From a virus, in the IMG/VR virus record IMGVR_UViG_3300046454_000714, positions 23,528 to 87,527 of that record: 64,000 nt of DNA; one strand, given 5' to 3'. Below, one piece after another: positions 6,681 through 14,608 of this stretch. The notes beneath the pieces are model-generated. The model was not told the origin of the DNA, ran no database searches, and saw only the letters and a program-made list of their open reading frames with translations. Position numbers and translations under genes: made by a program. Position 1 is the stretch's first letter. Each line of letters begins with the position of its first letter.

Positions 6681-7193
6681 ATGCAGGTCAACACCTACGC
6701 CATCGGCCCGGCCCGACGCCCCGTCCTGGACCGGGTGTGCGCCATCGCCGACCAGGCCGCCGCGCTCGTCGAGAACGAGATGGGCGTGCGCCTGCACGGG
6801 GTGGAACTCCTCGTCACCGACACCTACTTCACCCGCCGCCTCGCCGGTGACGACGACGGCCTGTACGGCTGCACCTTGTACGGCCTCGACCGGGTCCTCG
6901 CCGTCGTCAACGCCCAAGCCCACCTCACCGATCCGGCCGAGGTCGACAAGACCGTCATTCACGAACTCGTGCACGCCGCGCAAATGCTGCGACCGGGCGT
7001 GCGGCGGGTCGAAAAGTTCCGCACCGACGAAGCCCTGTCCCGGCTCCCGGCCCCAGCCCTGGAGCAGTACGACGCGTGGTGGGACGACAGCGAAGCCCAG
7101 GCCTGCGAGCTGGAGCGCCTCGCCGCCCACCTCGACCCCACCGCTGGGCCCGTTCGTATGGCCCGGCGCACACCCATCCACACCATCGCCTGA
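6681..7193 (+). CDS. Small HExxH metalloprotease-like protein
   Basis: 170 residues starting at ATG 6681 after GAGAGGAG. The motif T-V-I-H-E-L-V-H-A-A-Q (about residues 92-102) is a zincin HExxH centre. A downstream D-E-A and an E-A-Q-A-C-E-L-E helix could supply the third ligand. The protein is short for a complete metalloprotease and has no secretion signal, so it would act in the cytoplasm. Possible roles include processing of a repressor or host factor; no direct evidence. Confidence 0.65.
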   Translation: MQVNTYAIGPARRPVLDRVCAIADQAAALVENEMGVRLHGVELLVTDTYFTRRLAGDDDGLYGCTLYGLDRVLAVVNAQAHLTDPAEVDKTVIHELVHAAQMLRPGVRRVEKFRTDEALSRLPAPALEQYDAWWDDSEAQACELERLAAHLDPTAGPVRMARRTPIHTIA

Positions 7194-7210
7194 CCCGAGA
7201 GGAGCCCGTC

Positions 7211-7507
7211 ATGCACGCCTATCTGATCACCGCGAAGCCCGGCCGGCTGCACCTCGCTGCCCGGTTCGCGGGCCGGTGGGCGCTGCGGGCCCTCGCCCTG
7301 ACCGTCATGTGCGCGCTGGGGGCGGTCGTGTTCGCGGTCCGCTTCGCACGCCCGGTCATCAACTACGCGGCCACCCGCATGGCGTGGCTGGAGCTGTGGG
7401 CCGCCTCGGTGACCGGGATCGGGCCGCTCGGGGCCGCTTTCGGCGCTGGGTTCACCGACGAACTCATCAAGGAATTCCACCGCGCCCGCACCGGCGCGCC
7501 CGCCTGA
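7211..7507 (+). CDS. Small membrane protein
   Basis: 98 residues with one clear membrane span (A-L-A-L-T-V-M-C-A-L-G-A-V-V-F-A-V, about residues 27-45) and a weaker second hydrophobic stretch. The position upstream of the transfer genes recalls Spd-type membrane proteins of Streptomyces plasmids. A GAGAGGAG site precedes it. Confidence 0.6.
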   Translation: MHAYLITAKPGRLHLAARFAGRWALRALALTVMCALGAVVFAVRFARPVINYAATRMAWLELWAASVTGIGPLGAAFGAGFTDELIKEFHRARTGAPA

Positions 7508-7519
7508 GAGGAGCACCGC

Positions 7520-7975
7520 ATGAAGAAGTACAGCGTGACCTGGCCGGTACGCCCGTCCGGCACCTACAGCGTCTATGCCCACGCCATCGACCCTACCGAC
7601 GCGGTCCGTGCCGCCGCCGAACGGGACATGCCGACCGCGCCCGGCTACACCCTCGCCTTCGACTATGAGCCGGAGGTGTGGCGCCTCAAGTGGCCGTACC
7701 GGATGCGCTCGCAGCACGTTGCAGGCCCCGAGTTCCAGGACGAGGTGGACGGCGAGGTCGGCTTCACGCCGGAGCCGCTCGATCTGAACGCGATCGCCGC
7801 CGACGTCGTGTCCGTGATCCGCGTCTGCGACGCCCACGACCACTGCAAGGACGTGACCCGAACTGCAGTCGGCCAGATCGTCGGCAACCTGATCCCGGCC
7901 GAGGCTGAGCGAGTCCTGGCCATCGTCGCCGCCGAGACCAGCGAGATCAACGCGTACACGGGCGGGTGGGCCTGA
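7520..7975 (+). CDS. Hypothetical protein
   Basis: 151 residues. The N-terminal part (K-K-Y-S-V-T-W, then A-x-x-P-T-D-A-V-R-A-A-A-E) looks like a small alpha/beta domain. The C-terminal half is helical with D-A-H-D-H-C. No family recognised. The stop overlaps the next start. Confidence 0.6.
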   Translation: MKKYSVTWPVRPSGTYSVYAHAIDPTDAVRAAAERDMPTAPGYTLAFDYEPEVWRLKWPYRMRSQHVAGPEFQDEVDGEVGFTPEPLDLNAIAADVVSVIRVCDAHDHCKDVTRTAVGQIVGNLIPAEAERVLAIVAAETSEINAYTGGWA

Positions 7976-8181
7976 TGCCGATCACGTTCCGTAAGAGCTT
8001 CCGGATCCTGCCCGGCGTCCGCGTCAACGTCAGCCGGAACAGCCGGTCGATCACGTTCGGCGGCAAGAACACGCCGCACTACACGCGCAGCAGCACCGGC
8101 CGCCGCACCACGTCGTGGAACCTCCCCGGCGGATTCGGCTGGCGCAAGACCACGACCCGACGCAGCCGAGGAGGCCGCTGA
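7975..8181 (+). CDS. DUF4236 domain protein
   Basis: 68 residues matching the DUF4236 pattern: F-R-K-S-F-R-I-L-P-G-V-R-V-N-V-S-R near the start, then S-I-T-F-G-G-K and repeated G-R-R-T-T-S strands. DUF4236 is a short beta-rich domain of unknown function in phages and mobile elements. It starts in an overlap with the previous stop. Confidence 0.75.
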   Translation: MPITFRKSFRILPGVRVNVSRNSRSITFGGKNTPHYTRSSTGRRTTSWNLPGGFGWRKTTTRRSRGGR

Positions 8182-8182
8182 C

Positions 8183-8392
8183 ATGCGTTTTCTCGCCGCC
8201 CTGAACGGCCGGTACACGCTCCGCCAGTCGGCTCTGATCCTGCTGCCGACCATCGCCATGCTGCTCGTCGCGCAGTCCATCGCGATGGCGGCCGGTGCCG
8301 GTCACTTGCCCGCAGAGGTGATCGCCCTGACTGCCACCTTCGGCACCTTCTTCGCGATGACGACCGTCATCAACCGCCGCACCCGCACCTGA
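8183..8392 (+). CDS. Small two-span membrane protein
   Basis: 69 residues with spans around residues 18-36 (A-L-I-L-L-P-T-I-A-M-L-L-V-A) and 43-62. A basic C-terminus (N-R-R-T-R) suggests a cytoplasmic end. It precedes the DUF2637-like gene and may be part of a membrane transfer or spread complex. Confidence 0.6.
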   Translation: MRFLAALNGRYTLRQSALILLPTIAMLLVAQSIAMAAGAGHLPAEVIALTATFGTFFAMTTVINRRTRT

Positions 8393-8414
8393 ACCGAGAG
8401 GACACCGAACCGTC

Positions 8415-9764
8415 ATGACCGTCAGCCCGCCCCAGACGAACGGCCACAAGCGGCCGGCCCTGCCCGTAATCGGGGACTGGCGGCCGGTCACACCCCAGCC
8501 CGAGCCCGTCGAGGAACAGCGCAGCCCGGAGCCGGCCCCCGTTGAGACGCCGGAACTGGTCGCCAAGGCGCAGGCCGAGGCAATCCGCGCCCAAGCGTGG
8601 GCCGACGCCGAAGCCAGGCGGATCGCCGCCGAGGCTGAAGCGGACGCGGTGCGCGTCAAGGCGGAGGAGGAGGCGCGCAAGCTGCGGCTCGTCAACGACC
8701 GCGCCGAGCGCCGGGCTCGCGAGGAAGAAGCTGCGTCCGAGGAGCGCATCGCCGAGTCCAACCGGCGCCGCGACGAGGCCGAGCGGGCCCGCATCGCCGC
8801 CGCCCACCAGGCCCGGATCGACGAGCAGGTTGAGGCCCAGAAGGCGAAGGTCGTCGCCAAGGCGGACAAGAAGTGGCGCGGCTGGGCCATCGCCTTCTAC
8901 ACCCTGTGCGCCGCCGTCGCCCTACCGGTCCAGATCTCCGCGTTCTGGGACGAGCGCAAGCCGTGGATGGCCGGCGCCCCTGTCCTTCTGGAGATCGCCG
9001 CTCTCGTTGTCGCGTTCGGTACCGCCGCCGCGGTGGCGAACAAGCGCCCGCACTGGCACTTCCGTCTGATCACCTGGGTGCTCGCGTTCATCGCGGCCAG
9101 CGTCAACCTGTGGCACGGCATGCAGGAGTTCGACCCGGCAACCGCCGTCGGTACCGCGCTCGCCTCCGTGTTCGGGCCCGGCGTGTGGGACCTGCATGAG
9201 CACGGGCGGATCCGTAAGCGCGACGGCGTGCCGACCCGGCGGGAGCGGAAGGCGCAGGAGAGGGCGGCGAAGGACGAGGTCAAGCGGGCAGCTGCCGAAG
9301 AGGCACAGCGCGCCGCCGAGAAGGAGGCTGCAGCCAAGGCCGCCGAGGAGGCTGCGAGGAAGCTCGCCGATCGTCGCGCGAAGCTCTTCTCGAAGGTGTG
9401 GGAGCACGCCGAGAAGCTCGCCACGGATCTTGGCGAGACAGCCGTGACCGAGGCCATCTGGGAGCGCGCCAAGCTCGACGTCGAGGGCGCGCGGCCGGGC
9501 GAGTCGGCGGAGGTTTTCCGCATGCGTAACGCCGCCGAAGCGAGGGTCTCGGCGGCCCGCGAGAAGCGCTCCGTGAGCGGATCAACACAGCAGGTCGCTT
9601 CGCAAGTGCTCGGCTCCAAGATGCCTCGCGTCTACAACCCGCCCGCACGCCCCGGACGGCGCACCAAGGGCGACGTGAAATACGCGCCTGGCGCCAGCCG
9701 TCAGGCATCCATCGCGGCCCGTGAAGCCGTCGCCAAGAAGACCGCCCAGAAGGACCCGTCATGA
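8415..9764 (+). CDS. DUF2637-like transfer/spread membrane protein
   Basis: 449 residues: a Pro-rich start, a long charged coiled coil (about 50-150), four closely spaced membrane spans (about 157-178, 184-210, 216-238, 243-262), a second coiled coil (280-330) and a basic tail. The four-span core resembles DUF2637 proteins, found beside traB in Streptomyces plasmids and AICEs and thought to act in intramycelial spread. The stop overlaps the translocase start, so the two products are probably made together. Confidence 0.7.
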   Translation: MTVSPPQTNGHKRPALPVIGDWRPVTPQPEPVEEQRSPEPAPVETPELVAKAQAEAIRAQAWADAEARRIAAEAEADAVRVKAEEEARKLRLVNDRAERRAREEEAASEERIAESNRRRDEAERARIAAAHQARIDEQVEAQKAKVVAKADKKWRGWAIAFYTLCAAVALPVQISAFWDERKPWMAGAPVLLEIAALVVAFGTAAAVANKRPHWHFRLITWVLAFIAASVNLWHGMQEFDPATAVGTALASVFGPGVWDLHEHGRIRKRDGVPTRRERKAQERAAKDEVKRAAAEEAQRAAEKEAAAKAAEEAARKLADRRAKLFSKVWEHAEKLATDLGETAVTEAIWERAKLDVEGARPGESAEVFRMRNAAEARVSAAREKRSVSGSTQQVASQVLGSKMPRVYNPPARPGRRTKGDVKYAPGASRQASIAAREAVAKKTAQKDPS

Positions 9765-11860
9765 GCCTCGACATGAACCCGGAACTCCCGCCCGGCTGGG
9801 ACCTGACGAAGGTCATTCCCGGTGAGCTCGAAGTCCCCGACGACCTGTCCGGGGAACTCGACGACGACATCGCGCCCGGCATGCTCCTGCCCTACGAGCC
9901 GCGGCTGCCCGTCCTGCGGAAGACCGGGTCGGCGGCCATGGTCGTCGCCGCCACGACCGGGCGCGCGGTCGGACTGTCGGCGCGCGGCGGCTGGACGGCG
10001 ACCCGCTGGTTCGTCGCCGGCGCCCGCGCCGTCTCCTACCTCGGTTGGCGCTATGTCCGCACGCACGACTACCAGGAGGAGATCGGCGGCGTCACCTCGT
10101 CGGCCGACCACCGGCGCAACGTCGACCTCCGACACCGGCGGTGGAAATTCCTCGGGTGGGCGGCCGGCGCGACGGCGGCGCTCAATCTGGCCGGCTGGTG
10201 GGCGCTCGTTGCCCAGGCCGGGATGGCCGCTTCGGACTCGTGGTGGATCACGCCGGGCGTGCTCGCCCTGTCCGTGGCCGCCGCCGTCAGCTGGTACGGG
10301 CGCTACCGGCTCGGCAACCCAGGCCTCGCGCCCGAGCAGGCGATGGCGGACCAGGACGACCCGGAGTCGGATGAGCCGTTCCCGCTCGGCGTATGCCAGT
10401 CGCCGAGCCAAGTCGAAGAGTGCGTGTCCCGCGCACTCGCCTGGGAAGGCATCGGCACCCGCGCGGTTCGCGTGCTCGGCTACCGCGGCTGGGGCTGGGA
10501 GATCGACGTCATCCTCAAGGGCGCGGCGCCGGAGCAGGTCAACGCCGTGATGAGCAAGCTGGACTCCCACTTCGGCATCGGCAAGGGGCAGACCCTCTGC
10601 GAGCCGGACCCGGAGGACAACTCGCACCTCACGCTGCGTCTCGTGCAGTCGGATCCGTTCGCCGACATGCCCCGCCCGGCCGTGCACTCGCCGAACAGTC
10701 TGTCCGTGAAGGATGCGGTGGTGTACGGCCGCTGCATGGACGGCACTCTCTTCGAGGCGCGCCTGCGCGGAATGTTCATGATGATCATCGGTTCGTCCGG
10801 GTCGGCGAAGACCAAGGGCGCACTGCGCTGCCTCGCCGAGGTCATCACCGCATGCCGGGACGCCATCGCCATCGAGATGGACCCGGTCAAGGACGGAATC
10901 CGCGAGTTCTCCGAGGTCATGGCGCTGCCGCCGATCCGCGGGCCGAAGGAGTGCACGGAGAAGCTGCGCTGGCTGCGCGATATCGCGTCGGCCCGCAACC
11001 AGGTGAAGTCGGCCAAGGAGATGGGGGACCTGTGGGAGCCCACCCCCGAAGAGCCCGCCATCTTCGGCATCGTTGACGAGTTCATCTTCCTGCCGCGCGA
11101 GGCGAAGGAGCTCGCCATTGAGATCCTCCGCATCGGGCGCGAGACCGGCGTCTACCTCCTCTTCGCCGCCCAGGAAGCCACGCAGGACTCCCTCGGCGAC
11201 GCCATCGCCAGCGCCGTCACCTACCGGGTGATGCTCGCCGCGCGCAGCGAGGACATCCCCCTCGTCCTGGGCAAGGGGGCTTCCGCGATGGGCTACCGCC
11301 CGGACCGGTTGCGCCCGGCCGTCGATGACGAGCGGGTGTACGACGCCGGCAAGTTCTACGTCGCCGGCCCCGGCTTCGACCGGCCGGTGTTGTGGCGGTG
11401 GAACCGGTTCGAGCGCGACCAGATCCGGCAGGCGGTCAAGGACCGCAAGGACGCCGGCCGCCCTTGGTTCGACCATGCCAGCCTTGCCGCCGCCAACCTG
11501 CTGCACGTGATCCGTCGGGACGGGGTGGCGGGTGGGGCCTCTCTGGCTGACCGCCTCGTTGCCCTCGATGAGCAGGGCGGCGTGGAGGACGCGGCGGTGG
11601 TCGCCGTCCTGCTTCGGGCCTTCGGCGGCAAGACGTTCCTGCCGACGACCGAGGAACTGCTTCCCGCGCTTGCCGACGCAGGCGTCCAGATGGATGCGAA
11701 TGGTCTTGCCCAGCTCTTCCGGAAGCATGCCCCGTCGGTGACTGCGAGCCGTCAGGAGTGGGATGGCCGGCCGCAGGTCCGCGGCTGGTCCCGGGAGTCC
11801 GTCGAGCAGGCCGCAGCAGGGCTGTTGGACCCGGCTATGGCCCGTCTACGGGCCGCCTAA
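9761..11860 (+). CDS. TraB-like FtsK/SpoIIIE DNA translocase
   Basis: 699 residues. An N-terminal region with two membrane spans (about 130-182) is followed by an FtsK/SpoIIIE ATPase: Walker A G-S-S-G-S-A-K-T (about 344-351), Walker B F-G-I-V-D-E-F (about 434-440) and a sensor-like L-L-F-A-A-Q-E-A. The C-terminus (about 580-690) looks like a small DNA-binding domain with a G-R-P-Q-V-R-G-W ending. TraB proteins form a membrane hexamer that moves double-stranded DNA between mycelia and recognise a clt site, usually near traB. Length and layout match TraB. The family call is strong; a transfer role in this phage-like element is inferred. Confidence 0.85.
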   Translation: MSLDMNPELPPGWDLTKVIPGELEVPDDLSGELDDDIAPGMLLPYEPRLPVLRKTGSAAMVVAATTGRAVGLSARGGWTATRWFVAGARAVSYLGWRYVRTHDYQEEIGGVTSSADHRRNVDLRHRRWKFLGWAAGATAALNLAGWWALVAQAGMAASDSWWITPGVLALSVAAAVSWYGRYRLGNPGLAPEQAMADQDDPESDEPFPLGVCQSPSQVEECVSRALAWEGIGTRAVRVLGYRGWGWEIDVILKGAAPEQVNAVMSKLDSHFGIGKGQTLCEPDPEDNSHLTLRLVQSDPFADMPRPAVHSPNSLSVKDAVVYGRCMDGTLFEARLRGMFMMIIGSSGSAKTKGALRCLAEVITACRDAIAIEMDPVKDGIREFSEVMALPPIRGPKECTEKLRWLRDIASARNQVKSAKEMGDLWEPTPEEPAIFGIVDEFIFLPREAKELAIEILRIGRETGVYLLFAAQEATQDSLGDAIASAVTYRVMLAARSEDIPLVLGKGASAMGYRPDRLRPAVDDERVYDAGKFYVAGPGFDRPVLWRWNRFERDQIRQAVKDRKDAGRPWFDHASLAAANLLHVIRRDGVAGGASLADRLVALDEQGGVEDAAVVAVLLRAFGGKTFLPTTEELLPALADAGVQMDANGLAQLFRKHAPSVTASRQEWDGRPQVRGWSRESVEQAAAGLLDPAMARLRAA

Positions 11861-11963
11861 CCCCCGTCTTTGCCCCGTCTATGGCCCGACTAGGCGATCA
11901 AGAGAAGCCGCAGGTAGCCGGGCCATAGACGGGTCTTAGTCGGGCCAAAGACGGCCCATAGAC
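11835..11963. repeat. Cluster of GTCTWTGGCCCG repeats (clt/iteron-like)
   Basis: Forward copies lie at 11866-11876 and 11877-11888, reverse copies at 11919-11930, 11941-11952 and 11953-11963, plus a partial copy at 11835-11844 in the end of the translocase gene. The copies at 11877-11888 and 11919-11930 are perfect inverted 12-mers. Such clusters next to traB serve as transfer recognition sites in Streptomyces plasmids; an origin or operator is also possible. Confidence 0.7.
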
Positions 11964-12010
11964 ACCCTATTGATCCACATATGCGAAGTTCTTGAGAGGG
12001 AGTCCCGATC

Positions 12011-12646
12011 ATGGCAGCGAAGCGTCCCGCAAGGCGGCAGCCGGCCCGCCGCAAAGCCCCGGCGCGCCGCCGCACCACCGCGACCGCCACCCGACGGAAA
12101 CACCCCGCCCGACGCGTCAAAATCCCCCGCAAAGGACCGCTCACCGCCCGCCTCGGCAACTGGCTCGTCCTGCGAGTCATCGCCCCCATGGTCGACACCC
12201 GGCGGGATGAGATCCGCTCCCGCAAGGACGCCGCGATCCTCCGCGCCACCCACGAGGGCTGCAAGGTCTGCCACGGCAACGGACAGATCTTCACCAAGGG
12301 CAAGGACGGCTCCTTCACCGGATCGAAGCCCTGCACGGCCAAGCCGACCAAGGAGAAGGTCTCCCGCTGGGAGGTCAACAAGGCCGCCCGCATGGGGGGC
12401 GACCGGCGGACCGGACTCATTGGCTACTCGTGCCCCTGCGGCAAGAAGGAGAAGCCCCGCTACCGCGACGCCAAGGAAGCCACCAAGGCCCTGCGCGGCC
12501 ACGAGAAGCAGAAGCACGGCGGCAAGAGCGTCGGCGGCACCTGGTACGCACAGCAGACCGCGGCGGCAGCCCTCGCCCCCTCGCAGCCCGCACCCGCACC
12601 CAAGACCAGCATGCGTAAGGCGCCGGCGAAGGCAGGCACCCCGTGA
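12011..12646 (+). CDS. Basic protein with Cys motifs, probably nucleic-acid binding
   Basis: 211 residues. The first 45 are extremely basic (A-R-R-K-A-P-A-R-R-R). The middle has C-K-V-C-H-G-N-G followed by a distant C, and the C-terminal part has C-P-C-G-K-K-E-K. The central C-x-x-C-x-G-x-G recalls a DnaJ-type zinc repeat. It is likely to bind DNA or RNA. Position directly after the repeat cluster suggests it could act there. Confidence 0.65.
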   Translation: MAAKRPARRQPARRKAPARRRTTATATRRKHPARRVKIPRKGPLTARLGNWLVLRVIAPMVDTRRDEIRSRKDAAILRATHEGCKVCHGNGQIFTKGKDGSFTGSKPCTAKPTKEKVSRWEVNKAARMGGDRRTGLIGYSCPCGKKEKPRYRDAKEATKALRGHEKQKHGGKSVGGTWYAQQTAAAALAPSQPAPAPKTSMRKAPAKAGTP

Positions 12647-12846
12647 CCCCGACTCTTCTGTGCCCGCGCGGCTGCGGAACCGGCTTCGCCTCGATCACCA
12701 ACGAGTTCGAGCCGCTCCAAGGCCGCGGCAACAACGGCATGGCGATCATGACCGTCACCGGCGAATGCAACGGCTGCGGACTCCTCTGCGACAACGAGAT
12801 CGAAGGCCGACTCGAAGAACTCACCATCGTCACCCGAAACGGATAG
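12643..12846 (+). CDS. Small zinc-ribbon-like protein
   Basis: 67 residues starting at GTG 12643 within a GTGA overlap. C-P-R-G-C near the start and C-N-G-C-G-L-L-C in the middle would make a treble-clef or ribbon zinc site. Unknown role. Confidence 0.6.
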   Translation: MTPTLLCPRGCGTGFASITNEFEPLQGRGNNGMAIMTVTGECNGCGLLCDNEIEGRLEELTIVTRNG

Positions 12847-12869
12847 CCCACCCGAAGGAGACCCGCACC

Positions 12870-13358
12870 ATGCTCGACCTGCCCGAGCCGAAGCCCACCG
12901 CCACCGCGACCGGGCAGGACCGCAACGCCATCATCGACCAGCGCGCCGACCAGTTCCTCGCCGCCATCAACGACGCCGCAGCCACCTACTACCGCGACGA
13001 CAGCCCGACCCCCACCGTCGGCACCACCCCACCCGTACCCCAGCCCGGCCGGCCGCCGATGAGCCAGAGAGCCACCGACGCCAGCGCGTTGATGCTGTCC
13101 GGCGGCATCGCCTCCGTGTTCGTCAGCGGCGGCATCAGCCTCATCCTCTGGTCGTCCGGGCACGCCGATTCGACCGTCATCGCCTGGATGAGTGCTGGCC
13201 CGCCCATGGCCTTCCTGTCGCTGAAAGCCCTCATCAAGGGCGTCAAGCGCGCGACCGTACCCGACATCCACGTGCACAACTACAGCGGGCCCGTCACCCA
13301 GCACCACCGCACCTCGAACAACCGCAGCATCTGGAACAAGAACATCAACAGCCAGTGA
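12870..13358 (+). CDS. Membrane protein of AICE/plasmid type
   Basis: 162 residues from ATG 12870 after GAAGGAG. The N-terminal 70 residues are soluble and acidic; two membrane spans follow (about 78-98 and 103-123), then a basic, His/Asn-rich tail. Proteins like this are common in Streptomyces integrated elements near transfer genes. Function unknown. Confidence 0.65.
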   Translation: MLDLPEPKPTATATGQDRNAIIDQRADQFLAAINDAAATYYRDDSPTPTVGTTPPVPQPGRPPMSQRATDASALMLSGGIASVFVSGGISLILWSSGHADSTVIAWMSAGPPMAFLSLKALIKGVKRATVPDIHVHNYSGPVTQHHRTSNNRSIWNKNINSQ

Positions 13359-13370
13359 AGGAGCCCCGCC

Positions 13371-13616
13371 ATGTTCCATCCCGAGCTCGGCCCGATCGCC
13401 CGCCTGTTCATCGCCGTCGCCGTGTTCGCCCCGTCGCTGTCCGCCGGATACGCCGTGACCGTCGCCCTGATGGCGGTCGGCGTGCCGGAGATTGTCGCCG
13501 CGGTTCCGGCGGCGCTCACCGCCCTCGCCGGGATTCTCGCCCTCACCTACGGCGCCGAGTCCCTCGCCAACTGGCGGGCCGACGCGGTCGCCACGAAGGG
13601 AGCAGCGGGCGCCTGA
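13371..13616 (+). CDS. Small membrane protein (SpdB-like position)
   Basis: 81 residues, mostly hydrophobic, with two spans (about 8-35 and 41-60). It follows the previous gene by 12 bp and ends the transfer-like module, just before a terminator and a leftward gene. The Spd-like role is suggested by position only. Confidence 0.6.
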   Translation: MFHPELGPIARLFIAVAVFAPSLSAGYAVTVALMAVGVPEIVAAVPAALTALAGILALTYGAESLANWRADAVATKGAAGA

Positions 13617-13808
13617 TCAGCCAGCGACAGAGCCCCAGCCTTCCTCGGCCGGGGCTTTCGTCGTATCGGGTACGGCGCGCGCCATCCACCGTCCGTCGGT
13701 GAGGCATTTCGGCGGCATGTGGGGTGCGAGGCCCAGCGACAGCAGCAGCTGGTAGCCCTCGGCGGTCTCCGCCTCGTCGTCGCCCTGCACGGTGAAACGT
13801 AAGGCCAT
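13617..13808 (-). CDS. Small hypothetical protein
   Basis: 63 residues reading leftward, convergent with the membrane-protein gene. It has F-T-V-Q-G-D-D-E-A-E-T-A-E-G-Y and R-W-M-A-R-A-V-P. No ribosome-binding site is clear, and the 3' end overlaps a terminator hairpin, so this is a tentative gene. Confidence 0.45.
   Translation of the reverse strand: MALRFTVQGDDEAETAEGYQLLLSLGLAPHMPPKCLTDGRWMARAVPDTTKAPAEEGWGSVAG
13631..13656 (+). terminator. Terminator at the end of the transfer-like operon
   Basis: AGCCCCAGCC and GGCCGGGGCT pair over 10 bp with one mismatch, loop TTCCTC, followed by TTTCG. It closes the rightward operon. Confidence 0.65.
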
Positions 13809-13861
13809 GACGGCAGTGTGGCGCGGGCGGTGGGGGAGCGGGGCGGGAATCGGGAAGCGGG

Positions 13862-14137
13862 CTACTCGGCTGGCGGGTCGGCCCGTTTGCCCGTGGTGCG
13901 CCCCTTGGCGATCTGGTGGGCGCGGACGCGGTGGACTCCCAGCTCCTTGCCGATCTGGTCGTAGCTGAGCCCGGTCTCGTGCATCTCCTGAACGGCGCCC
14001 TGCCGGATCTCCTGGAGCCAGTGCTGTAGCTCAGGGATCGCTTGGAGCGCAGCCCCGACGCTCTTGGCGCGCTCGGTCGGATCTCCCTGCTCGGCAAGGT
14101 GCTTGAGGTTCTCGAAGGGGCTCGGCGGCGTCGTCAT
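13862..14137 (-). CDS. Small helix-turn-helix regulator
   Basis: 91 residues. A helical N-terminus is followed by a helix-turn-helix (G-L-S-Y-D-Q-I-G-K-E-L-G-V-H-R-V-R-A-H-Q) of sigma-region-4 type and a basic tail. The -10 hexamer TACAAT lies only 6 bp before the start codon, so the mRNA is probably leaderless. It faces a rightward operon across overlapping promoters and repeated half-sites, making it a likely autoregulator and switch protein. Confidence 0.75.
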   Translation of the reverse strand: MTTPPSPFENLKHLAEQGDPTERAKSVGAALQAIPELQHWLQEIRQGAVQEMHETGLSYDQIGKELGVHRVRAHQIAKGRTTGKRADPPAE

Positions 14138-14141
14138 GGAT

Positions 14142-14188
14142 CGATTGTAAGGGGTGGCTTGACGATTGCAAGGGGACCCCTTACGATT
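14142..14188. promoter_or_regulatory. Overlapping divergent promoters with three operator half-sites
   Basis: Rightward promoter: TTGACG (14159-14164), 17 bp, TACGAT (14182-14187). Leftward promoter: TTGCAA (14166-14171 on the minus strand), 16 bp, TACAAT (14144-14149). Half-sites: CGATTGTAAGGGG (14142-14154), CGATTGCAAGGGG (14163-14175), and the inverted CCCCTTACGATT (14177-14188). The last two form AAGGGG-A-CCCCTT between the rightward -35 and -10. Confidence 0.8.
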
Positions 14189-14223
14189 GAGGCATCGCCA
14201 AGGGAACCAGCAGGGGAGACGGC

Positions 14224-14544
14224 ATGAAGACCAAGGCCCGCATCGACTGGACGAATGTCGTCAACTTCGACAACTACGGCAGCTTCTGGGGATACGACAC
14301 CGTCGAAGACGCCGAGATCGGCATCGAGCAGGCCCAGATCATCGGTCAAGACATCGACGAGTGGCATGCCACCGACCGCAGCGGACTCCTCATGCGGATC
14401 GTCCGGATCGCCGACCCCGAGTTCCTCGACACCATCGCCATCTTCCCCGCCGAGTGCACCGACTGCGGCGCCCCCGTCACGTCGGTCAAGTGGGTCACCG
14501 ACGAGCACCACGCCAAGTGCCCCCGGCGGGACCCGAACTTCTGA
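14224..14544 (+). CDS. Hypothetical protein with C-terminal zinc-like motif
   Basis: 106 residues, first gene of the rightward operon. The N-terminal part is alpha/beta with W-G-Y-D-T-V-E-D-A. The C-terminal end has C-T-D-C-G and a later H-H-A-K-C-P, suiting a zinc site. It is the first product made when the divergent switch fires rightward, so a regulatory role is plausible but unproven. Confidence 0.6.
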   Translation: MKTKARIDWTNVVNFDNYGSFWGYDTVEDAEIGIEQAQIIGQDIDEWHATDRSGLLMRIVRIADPEFLDTIAIFPAECTDCGAPVTSVKWVTDEHHAKCPRRDPNF

Positions 14545-14608
14545 CCCGCCCCGCCCGGCCTTTCGAGGCCGGGCCCCACCACCGAACCGCCGCGCTCAAG
14601 GAGTTCCG

